Part shown: one piece after another, positions 22,443-33,660 of the stretch
Layout of the letters: the number at the start of each line of letters is the position of its first letter
How positions within the stretch are numbered: the stretch's first letter is position 1
NCBI GenBank assembly: GCA_030268105.1
Contig: BSDZ01000003.1
Span: forward strand, 5,875,001-5,939,000
DNA length: 64,000 nucleotides
Reading direction: 5' to 3'
From: Volvox africanus
Taxonomy: Eukaryota > Chlorophyta > Chlorophyceae > Chlamydomonadales > Volvocaceae
Program-made: the position numbers and the translations under genes
The notes under the pieces: model-generated
What the model was told of the DNA's origin: nothing
The model's database searches: none
Seen by the model: the letters and a program-made list of their open reading frames with translations, nothing else

Positions 22443-25400
22443 ATGGTAAACAACGTATCTGAGGATGATCCAGGACACGGCTTGGCTTGCGGCGGTGAGT
22501 GGCGCTAGAAAGCTATACAGCTGTCGGCAGATGTCTGAAACCTGGAACGGCGTTTACCCTTGCAGCCCGTTCGTTCGATTGTTTCAGCTATGTGGACCCA
22601 ACCAACTACGAACGGGTAAACTATGCACTTCCAGCTGAACAGAAAAGGCAGGCTCTGATGCAAGCTGCGTTCCCTCTCACAGGTTGGGGTGAAGCTCGTA
22701 TTGCAGGTATAAAGGTGTGGCTTCTGCATTCACGTTGTATCGTCATAGTGTCTAAGTCCGCTTATGGATATGCGTTAGTCAAAATGCAAGCACCCTGCTT
22801 GTATGTCAGCTCAGTTACTGTTGGCACCCCCCACTTGACCTGTAGGCTTGTATCTGTCCTGCCGCCGTCCTCGCGGCAAACGTGTCGCTCCTGGACGGCG
22901 AGGATGAACCAACGCACGCGCACGGCATTCCTTGCGCTGAGTAAGTACTGCATATGACTTGGAGCACGACGCATTGGCGTCTATATCTTAGTGACCCATA
23001 ACCCTTCCCTGTACATGTGCAGCACTTTCGCGATCGGCCCTCGCGGCCTTGAAGAGTATCGCCGGATGTGTCGTTCTCAACTGGCTTGTGGGTGAGCTTG
23101 TGGGTGAAACCGCAAACCCGGACAATGAGCAACACATTTGTCGTGATTCGTTTGTTGGGGGACTGTACTCTCCCACCCCAATACCCACCGGATCACTCCC
23201 GTGCGCGTGTGCAGGTTCATGTGCATGGGCCTTCCGGTCATTTACACGGAAAACCTCATTCAACGGCAGCGGATACGGTAAGCTGTCCAGGGGGATAGGT
23301 CCGGCTGTTTGCGTGCTGTCATCGTCATTCTCGATATAGGCTACGTAACTCCCCGATTCGTCATTCCATATTTGCTGATGTCGTGGCCCTTGGCCTGATG
23401 CAGAAGCAAGTACGGGCTGAGGGATCCCACCTCGCTGTCCGAAATCGGCGCCGGGTGCTGCTACCCCTGCTCGATTTTCCAGTCGCATACGTTCCTCTAT
23501 GTCAGCACCCATCGGCCGTCAAAGCCCCGCCCAGGTGTTCATGGTAGGCTAGGGGGGCTGTGAACGGGCGCACCGAAATCCGCACGACGGAATGGGCCGC
23601 ATTTCTTCCTGGGCGTGATTGAGTTCATATTTCCTCTGCGCTTTTCCAGCCTCACCCGACATGATAGCGGGGCATCATGGCATATCAAAACTACCTCGCG
23701 CGGCCGAAGTTCTCCTGAACCCCAAAACAGCTGTGTCTCCACTCCGCGTATCCAACCCACTGCCGTGTGCATTTTTCCGGAACGGTCGGTCGGGTGGTCG
23801 GTCTGCAGCGTCCCATGGGCCACTCAGTGGGGCGCTACGCGCCATGCATCGCGCCACGTCTACCAGTAAGCAGCGGAGTCAGGACGTGGCGAGTACAGTC
23901 CGGCAGGAAACACACACCGCCGGGGCCTCGGCCTCCTGTCCAAAGCCAATCGAGCCGCCACGGGTCTCATTGCACCATTCGTGCACGACTCCGGAAAAGC
24001 GCCCGCGGCAGGAAGCCACCGCTACTGCTGCTACTGCTGCTTCTGGGATTCAAGAGGCGCCGGCGGCATCTGCAGGGGGCTGTACAGCATCCACTTCCCT
24101 TACCGCCGCCGCAGCAGCATCAGCCGCAGCTCAGCGCGTCCCATCAGCTAGTTGCATCGCTAGCGGCTTCGGTGAAACCCCGGACCTGATGGTCACCTCA
24201 CCGCGTCATGAGGCGCAGACCAACACGCGGCGGGCGGCACACCGCATCCCTGCCGCTAGTCCAGCCAGTGCTGAGTCCCGGAGCAGTAAGTACGGTTCAG
24301 GGCGGTGAGCGACTGCCGTACATCTTCTGTATGCACTCAATATTCTTGGCGAAGTTGTACTATCCGTGAGATACGCTAACGTCTAGAGGAGAGAGCTGCA
24401 GAATCACAATATAAGATTCAATTGTTGAATGTACTAAGAAAATAGGTTTGTGGCGTTTAACCAAGGAGAGTTTAAACAACTTGTGCTGGGACAAGGCTGT
24501 GTCAATGTGGCTTGCAAAGCAGAGAGCTCTCCTTGCCAGGTTAGGCTACGTACCGTGTCCCTTTGTCCTCCTCTGTCTGGCCTCCAGCTCCCGCCTCCAG
24601 CTCCATTCCGCCGCCCGAAGTGACGGACTCGCCACCAGTTGGTGCGGCGATGATCGCTTCAACTCCCGAGGTGGAGGACGACGACGGCGACGAAGTGTCG
24701 AGCGCCCTGACGGACTCGGCATCAATGCCCATTCCGTCGGCATTACCCGTCTGCACAATGGCGCTCAGTGCGGCCAAATTTGAATTTTCACCCCCACAGC
24801 GGCCGCAAACATCGGTGAACTTAATGGCAATTGAGGTACGCCGATAGAACCCAACATCACCACCGTTGCGACCTGGATGGTCAGAGCTCTCTCCCTGTCT
24901 ATGTCTGCATGTCCTTATCAAGCAGCTGAATGGTCCATGCCTTCTTTCCTGTCTCTCAGGGTCCCAAGCAGTCCCAACACATGTCCCAGACGCGGCAGCG
25001 CCATGGTGAGTTTTCGTGTGTGTATCTTACAAGTAAGGCCCAAATCTCGTCGGATCCATTGTCGTACCTTCTGCATATAACAAAAAGGGCATCATCTTAG
25101 TAACCCTATCCAAGCGATCTAAGCCAGGGCAGAAGCCGGCATCCGGCACCGGGTCAGTATCGTCCCTGCGTTCACTTGCTAAACATGTCCAAACGCGTCC
25201 CCATCTTTCCCTGCCCCGCCCCATCACCATAATCACCATCATCATCTCATCATTGTTGTTATTTCCTTCCACTTCCTCATCACTGCATCGTCCCTTGTCC
25301 AGCAGAGGCCTGTCGTCTTCAAGCGCTGGAGCCAGCCATCAGTGCGGGACAGCCGCCCGTCAAGCCGCCTGCCATGGAGACGGTGGCCTCCGGGATGTCC

Positions 25401-27518
25401 GCTAGTGACGTCTCCCTGTTCAGTCTAGCTCTGGAACCAGGCATGCCCTCGCTGCCACAGCCCGCGTCCACCGGAGCCCCCACGCCATCCAGCGGTGCTA
25501 CCACTGCCTCCTCTGCAGCTGTCAGGGCCGGGCCAGGACCAGCGCCGACACCCCTGCCGGCGCCGCCTCTGCCCACTCCTGGCAGCTCCAGGGACCTTCA
25601 CCCCGCAGCCTACGACACAATCACTTCCTCAAAGCTCTCCTCAATGATCGACCATGCGATGTTGAATGGCAGCGGCAGTGCAACAGGACGCGGCAGTGGC
25701 AGCGCGGCAGGCGGAGGTGGCACCGCGCTCAGCTCAATCGACCCCGCGGGCCCATGGGACATCTACCGACACAGCGTCATGGCACCCATTGCGGAAGGGG
25801 ATGCAGAAGAGGGGCAGCGGTCGATTGGGAAAGTCGCAGTGCACCTCCCGGTTTCGCAAGACGAGGCGTATGCAACGCCAGACAGCGACGCGCCCGGGTC
25901 AGTTGCATCAGCTTCTGCACAGCGCATGTCGCCCACGAAGTCACGCACCTTCCCGCGCCATGTTAAGGTACCGGGCAGCAGTGCGGAGCCATCGCCTCCG
26001 GGGTCGTCGTCTCTCCGATCCGCCCGAGGCGGGCGACGAGGGAGTGGTGGTGCATTCGGTACCAATCCTTTCACAGACCCGGTCTGTGCCGGCGGCGCCG
26101 CGCTCACAGCGCTGGCGCGTATGGGGCCCGAGGGGGGAAGTCAGGGCTGTGGGGCCGCCAGCAGCGGCGCTGGCCGCCTGGGGAATGGCTTGAGCAGCAG
26201 AAAGCTCAGGCTTCACGGCGCTCCGCCGGCTCCTCGCCCCTCACCGCCACCGCGCGCCGCAACCCTTCAATTAGAGCGAGCTGCTTCCACAGATGGTGTC
26301 CGGAGCTCCTACCAGCGAGTCACATATCCCGATGGCGCTGATGAGGACGATGACAATCTGGAAGACATGAGCGCGTCGGCGGATAACTTCTCCCTCACCA
26401 ATGCACTTCCGTCTCAGCTGCTTCTCAACGGCGCAGTGGGGCAGCTGCCGCAGCGGCGGGGCAGCTCCCAGGGCCGTTACGGTGGTGTGGCGCCAGAGCG
26501 CCCAGTGATGGCGATAGCTGCCGCCGGTGTAGCGCCGCTCCCAGCTAAACAGCGCCACGTGGCGACGGGTTTGGTGGTCCGCGACGACGACGATGACGAA
26601 GTCAACTTCGCGTCCATTCGTCCAAGCTTTATTGATGGCCCGGAGATGGCTAATCTGAAATTGGTCTTACGTGCGGCTGGTGAACAATCGGCTGACGGGT
26701 CGGAGGCTGTGTCGGTGGCACCTACTGGCCCCCCGCCCCCTGCGGGACATGTAATGATGCCATCGTCCGGAAGCCAGCGGGTCGTCGCCCTCTCCACGAC
26801 TGTCACTGCTTTGCAGCAGCGTGGGAGTGGCAGCAGGCGTTACAGCAACGTGCCACCGGCCGTGCCGTCGTCGTCATCGACCGCTCTTGGCAGAGGAGCA
26901 GTCACCGACGCTGCCCCCTATGCCAGTTACTGCGGCGATGCGACATCACCGGAGGGAATCACAGCCCGAGACTCTGTGGATGAGGACGCCTCCAGTATCA
27001 TCGACGGGCCTGTCAGCAGCGATGAAGGCGGCTCGGTCCTTGTGGCGGGGCCATCAGGGGCGGCGGCGGCGGCGGCCGCCACCAGGGCTCCCCGAGCTGA
27101 CCCGGATGATGACCCGTCGGCTGCCGGCGACGCATCCGTGTCCGTTGCGGTTGCGGAGACGCGGCACGTTGGTGGTACACCAGGCGACCTCGCAGAGAGC
27201 ACCGCACGCAGTGCGAGTGGGCTGAGTAACGGTGAGTCCAATGTGGGCTACGAGTCCGTTGCTGATTCGGTGTGCGCATCGCAGCACCGCCAAAAACACT
27301 GGGTCAACTGGATGGCGCAGTCGGTCGGCATGTCCATGGTGACCTCAGTTGCGAACTCATCACGTGCTGTTTTCACCGGGTACGGCCGGTCAGCGGGTGG
27401 TCCCATGGGCAAGGCGTGTGTCCCGGAGCCGGCTTCCAGCAACCTCAGTGTCAATCAGCGGATACCTCGCCCCGTGGTGGAGGAGTCAAGTAACGGGCTA
27501 TACAGGCAGTGGGGTTAA
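22443..27518 (+). CDS. PLAC8-like Cys-rich domain protein with very long disordered tail
   Basis: CDS: join(22443..22494, 22566..22714, 22846..22940, 23023..23091, 23215..23277, 23404..23534, 23650..24285, 24588..24835, 24960..25005, 25306..27518), 1233 residues, every junction in phase. Residues about 60-185 resemble PLAC8: ACICPAAVLAANVSLLDGED, then CRSQLACGFMCMGLPVIY, ENLIQRQRIRSKYGL and GAGCCYPCSIFQSHTFL. That matches the family pattern of CxCP, an R-x-KYG segment and a CC-x-x-C-x-x-x-Q motif. Known PLAC8 proteins are often membrane-associated and linked to organ size, metal handling or calcium influx; the role here is unknown. The remaining ~1000 residues are Ser/Ala/Pro/Gly-rich and probably disordered, with acidic patches (DDDDDEVNFASIRPSFIDG) that could be docking sites. 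It is not a typical short PLAC8 protein. Confidence 0.72.
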
Positions 27519-29348
27519 TCAAGTCAAGCTCAGGGATGTCGAGGTACGTTGCAGAGCCCGAGGGTCGGGCCCCGCCGATGCAGCTGGGTGCTCCGTCTCG
27601 TCTCCTGAGCTCTGCGGCTCTGAGATATAGAGAGATGTGCGCCCGGGCTGCACTGTGGTGCGGTGTGGTGGGTTCGTCTCGGAGGCGCTGGGCCGATGAG
27701 AGGTTGAGTGTTGGAGTGTTCGTTGCTTATGATAGTGATAGTTTCGGGGTTGGTGGTGGTATTAGTTCTCGACCTCACGGCTGAGGTGCACGTGGGAGGG
27801 CTCCAGAGGTGCTTAATATCATTGTGCAGCCTGCGCACTTGGGAAAAGCAGACACGTGGGCGTGGGGGCCTCCGGGCGTGTCTTCATCCCATCGGATTCA
27901 AGCAGTGGGGCCCTGCTTCGGACCCAATTGACGTTTTGTGGGATCCGTGTGTATGTGTGAGATTGTATAATTCAGCCCACGCTGTCCGCAGTTCATAACG
28001 AGGGAGGTGAATCTCTGAGGTTCTCGGTTCTGAGGGTCTCAGCGCAGCGCAGCGATTGGACACGAAGGTGGGTGTTTAAGCAGGATTTGCCCCAGGCGAG
28101 CAGTAGTAGGCCGGTGTGGTTGCGTTGTTTGCTGGCCCTCGTGCAGCACAATGTGCTGTAGAGTTGCTGTCCTTAGCTTCTTGTTGCCGTGATGGTGATG
28201 CGGGCATACAGGGTTATACGGGGTATGGGAGGCTGCCTCATGAGGCTGCCTTAACGGACGGACGACGAAACTAAAGTTCACGGACTGGCGTTCTGAGGGC
28301 GACACGCGAAGTATTGGTAACTGCTTTTATTGGGCGCAGGGGGACAATGCGAGCAGCGCCTAGCGGCGCATGCGCCTTTGCGCCGTGCACCTGGAGAGGT
28401 GTCATACGTAGGTGCAATCCGCTGGACCTGAGACCACCACCACGGCGGGAGATTCCGGTAGAATAATAAAAAAATAGCGGCAAAGGTCAGGGGTACCCTG
28501 GTAGCGGCAGTAGTAGTGGATGATCAATGGCAAATGTGGTACGCATATAAAGGGAGGAGGATTGAAGTCAAGCTTGATCGGTGAGTGCGCTTTTGGGTTA
28601 TGATGTACAAATCATCTACATGTTTATGACCAGGGGATGACAGCCCCGGAAGGTCCAGCACAAAACTCAAGGACCCTCTCCACCGTTTACACGTATGATT
28701 TGATTATTACGCGAGCTACCAAAATGAGCTGCCCTGAGACACACTGCCAACGGCGCCCAGTAGACAGGGCAGCTTAGCATCACCCGGATTGCCCAAAGCC
28801 TGTGAATTAATGAAAACGGAAACAACCATAAGACGAAAACGAGCACTAGGTGACTGGACCCCGTTAACTTGTTTATGGTGTCTATTATGGCCTTCTCCGC
28901 GTTAAAACCAATTAGGCAATAGAAACAAATCAGTGTCAATGATTCAAGGCCCTTGTCTAGAGCTCCGCATATTACGTACGACACCAAAGGGTATATAATC
29001 AGAGCAACAATCTGGGACATATGTAACCCATAGTTGCTCAGCTGGGCACAGGGAATAAGTTCAGTTGCTTCTCATGGCTCCCCGTGAAATCATAAGTACA
29101 AAAATAGGTAAACAACAATCAATGCTGCCAAACGAATCCACGTTTATGTACGAAGGTGTACGTTTCCCGTATTACATGCAATTCCATAGCCTGCGAGTTG
29201 GTTTGCACGTATTTCTTCGAGCAGAAATTTATTCACTCCACTCCATGGCCAGAAATTTTCATATTCCATAGCAAATGCAGCTGCATATACTCCTGGATTT
29301 CTTACGGAGGCTGGGGTAAAACCTTAGCGAGCTTCCCAGGCCACAATA
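27519..29348. other. Intergenic, no well-supported gene
   Basis: This contains the 3' UTR of the PLAC8-like gene and the upstream region of the AAA/Fe-S gene. A 117-codon hydrophobic minus-strand ORF (28667-29020) is the only notable reading frame and has no supporting context. Confidence 0.45.
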
Positions 29349-32300
29349 ATGGACAATAACCGAACAAAATATTCATCTAAAATTCTAAGCAGTAGTCAGA
29401 TTTATGCGTATCGACGACCTCTGACCTTTCACCCTCGGCACACTTGCTTGCACGGTTCGGCAGCAGTCCGCCGATCAAGAGCTCCGTTGATAATCGACGT
29501 AAAAACTTGTTTATTGTCAAATTTTCATGATAAACCTCGTTTTGACTCACCAAACGTTGGGGTATCAGCGAATGCGGGCGCCTTAGGAAGGGCGAATTCG
29601 GATTCGGAAGGAGGGTTGTCTGACGCGAAGGAAGTTGCCGACGTGGCAGAGGTAAATGGTATCTTCAAATGTCAAATTATTACCAGTAATGCTGTTCAAT
29701 TGAGACCCGGGTTATACGCGCAACTTGGGGGTTGACGGTTACCTCTTCTGCCTCAGCCATTTCACCCAAGCACATGGACCACCAATGTTACTATGACATC
29801 ATTCTATTTCCTGTATCACTAATGCAGAAGCAACGCCGAGCGTTGAACCCCTATCTGGTCTTCGCATCATCGGCATCATTGGCAACTCTAAGTACGCGGA
29901 AAGGCTGCGGAAGCAGGTGGTGATGGCGGCCCGTGACACCAGCAGGTGGTTTGGTCTTCAATGGCTGGAGGCCATGTTTGAGCACTGTATGGCGCTGCAT
30001 GTCAATTTGTGTGCCCAGGTGTATATAAAGAAGAAACTCTGTGTGCATACGTGCAAAAATCGCACGTGTGCCTGCGTTGGGGACGGGCAGCGTAAACGCG
30101 TGGGGTGTACGGAAAAACAATCAACCCAGACTCGAACTAACTCGTAAAGGCCAATATGACGTACTCGCCAATACCGATATTGTCTTCGTCCGGTCCTGTT
30201 TCTTATCAATATCTTAATCGCCTTCTGTCCTCACAACTCCATCTTTCATATCTGGATGTTTATCTTTAACCCAACCCCACCCTCCTAAAACCCTAGACCC
30301 TAAAACCCCTGAAAGCATAAAACCCTAAAACCTTAGGAACTTAAACACCTGATCATCCGATTTCCTCAAAAACGTCCCTGATGACCATCGCTATCGTCTT
30401 ATTCCCCTCTCTGCCATCCTTGCCCTCTATCGCAGGAAGGCCGTGCTACTTTTCGGAGAGCCGGGTCTTCAGAAATCCAACCTGGCTACCCTGATCCATT
30501 TTGGAGGGCCCAGTCGCACCACCGCAATGGCATACCTGGACTGCGCCCGCATGGATACTTTCGGGGCGGAGCTGTTTGGGAGGGGAGAGAAGCCGGGGCT
30601 TGTGGAGCTGGTAGGGGACGGAACCTTGCTGCTTAAGAATGTCCATAAGGTGAGGATTGAGTGAAGGTCTGGGCGAATGAGGGGCTGGGATGAAATGCAT
30701 GAATCAATCTGCTTCACATCGGGGTGGGGGGTGGGGGGGGACACAGCCAAGAGCTGCTCCTCCCACTGCGGCTCGGAAAGGACACTGGAGCGGGGGGAGG
30801 GGCAGCGGACTAGGCGGGAAGAACATACAACAACGGCCCCAATGAGTTTGCAACAAAGGAACCGGGTGTCACAAGGGGCTGATGGGGCTGATGGGGCTGA
30901 TGGGATCGGGTCCATTCGGTGTGAATCGCATCTCTCATCCCATGCGCCGCAGATGCCCCCGGCCTTGGTTCCAAGGCTGGTCCGCTTGTGTGGCGAGCGA
31001 ACTTACCGACGCGCCTCCCTCAATGCGCCGGAGGAAGTGACGCACCCCGTCACATCCAGCCCCGACGTCCCCGGCCCCCTCGCCGCCCCCCTGGATAACC
31101 CGCCCCCAACCGACAGGTCTGGCAGCTGAAAAGCATTGATGTGTTTGTTGTTGTTGAGATAGACAGGCAAGACAACAACTGGAACCTCGTGGTTACATCT
31201 CATGTGTGGGGGAAGGGGGGAAGAGAGGTTGTAACGCATAGTCCGTCCATCTCTGTCTCTTGAGACCATCGAGAGCTTTCTGGAGCTTGCTGTCTTTCCT
31301 TATCAACGCTTTCCAAGCACCCAAGGGCCATCCGCCGCCAGCTCACCTCACCTCACCTCACCTCACCCATAGGCATATACGAATAGGGGCTCGCTTCTTA
31401 GTCCCTGACAGCAATCAGCCACCCAGATGTCCCCATGGACATCTGGCTTTATTAGGACACCTCATGGCGTGTGACTGTAGCAGCACCCGCCCCATCATAC
31501 GACCTAGTACCGGGCCAGCCCCTCCCAGCTCCTCCAGCCGCTTCGACTCCCCCTTCCCCCCCAGCTATCCCAGCTCGATGAACGGGTGGCTACGGTGATC
31601 AAGGTGCCGCCCCTGAGATTGCGTCCGGAGGATGTGAGGGACCTGCAGCGTTTCTACCTGAAACAGGTCCTACGGCAGCTGGATGGCGCCTCCGACACGT
31701 CATCCCCACGATTTGCAGTGACTCCCGCGGCAGTACAGCAGCTGGAGAGCTACTCCTGGCCAGGGAACATCACGGTACGACACAAGTATGGAGGAGCAGT
31801 AAGGCCATGCAGTGGTACAGTAGACAGGGGGAGAGGGGAAGAGGCAGGGACGCAGCCGCCGGCGTGTGGCGTGGGATGCTGCCGTGGGGAATACCGTACC
31901 GCACGGTAGGCAAGGCAAACAAACAGAAACATGTAGCAGAGAGGTTTTGAATGGGACGTGGCTCTCAGAAGAGCTCAAGACGTCACGGATGTTTTGCTGG
32001 CACAGGTGTCGCCGCATTACGACCTGGTCAGCTGAGGGCCATCACCCAGATGCCCCTCCTTCATCCCGCCTCTCCGTTCCACTAGGTGGTCGCTGATGGC
32101 TGAGCTCCTGAGAGGCCCCTCCCCCTTCCCTGCCACATGGCCTGGAGATTTCCGCCGACCTTGGCTGCCGACCCCTGAGACCCTAACCCTAACCCGCTTG
32201 CCTCTAGCTCGCTGTGGTTTGGGATAGTGAAAGGTAGTGCGCAAAAGGTGCATTAAAAAGAAGCCGCGTGGGGTTGGTGGTGCCGTTCGTATCGTGCTGA

Positions 32301-32822
32301 TAACGGTGGTGTGTCTTTTCCCTTTGTGGTTCCGGAGCAGGAGCTTCAGAAGGTTGTGGAGCGGGCGGTTCTCCAGGCGGGTGATGAGGTGGCGCAGAAG
32401 GGCGGGCGGCTGAACGAGGAGGTCTTTTGGTTCGTGAAGCAGGTAACCCCGGCCTCGGCCCCCATCTGGGTGAGCGAGAAGAACTTCTCCCTGATAGGGG
32501 AGCCCCCGGCCCCGTCAATACACACAACCACACACATGCACCGTATGCACACACGCCCCATACACATAGACCCCCTACACGGACAATGCTCTTCGTTCTG
32601 TTCCCGGACGAGCTGCTGCCCCTGTAGCTGTCCAAGGTCACATGTACACATGCACAAACGCCGTGCAATCCTAACCCCACAAGCCCGATTTTGGTGGATT
32701 GGTGGCCGATCTTCCGCGTCTGACCACCGTACGGGTCCACGTCTGCAGTACAACGTTCACGGGGTTTGACTGTTTTTTTACATTCGATCTCCGCATGGCG
32801 TCCCCCGGGTTTCTCTCATGCG

Positions 32823-32861
<39 letters not shown>

Positions 32862-33624
32862 GCGCGCACGCGCAGGCCAAGGACCGCTTCCGCCTCAACC
32901 TGCTGGCCACCTGCCCGCCCCTGCGCCGCCTGCTACGCTCCAGCCTCTGGCCACATAAACTTCAAGTGGGTTGGGCCCGGACGAATGTGACGTCTTGAAC
33001 CCTGGCGCTGGATCTGGGGCCCTTATGTGGCCTTCTCACCCCTTTCTTTTCTTCGCCACCTCCGCCTCCTCCGCCTCCTCCGCCTCCTCCGCCTCCTCAC
33101 CGACTTACATTCGTATTTTGTGATGAGTTCCTCGACCTGTCCAAACACATCGATATAGTAGATACCTGCCGTACAGTTAATCCGATGAGCCTTAGCTTGT
33201 GTCATCGGGTTTGGTTATTTTCCAAGTTCGGAGTGTATTGCCCGTTCTGTTGTACGACGCGCCATGTGAGTTGGGTCTTTCGGGGCTTACGTCACATCCA
33301 CGGGGGTGAGGGTATCTCTACCCTTCTCTCGGAGCTGCTGTTCCGCTCTCGTCTGCCCGCCAGCCAGATCAGTTCCAGGACAGCAAAACGTCCGCTAATG
33401 GGGCAACGCGTCTCACGGTATCCGCGCACTCGTCGCTGTAACCCGCTCCTTGTGTGTGTGTTTCCATAACCCCATGTTTGGGGTCTTTCCCCCAACCCCC
33501 CAGCTTCACGGCCTTTGCGTACCCGGTCGTTGTGGCACTGCTGCTGTGGGGCCCTCCGGTGAGGGTTAGGGTGGCGGGCTCTGGGGAAGATTCGGCTGAG
33601 GCGTGCTGTGCGTTTGTGTGTGTG

Positions 33625-33660
<36 letters not shown>

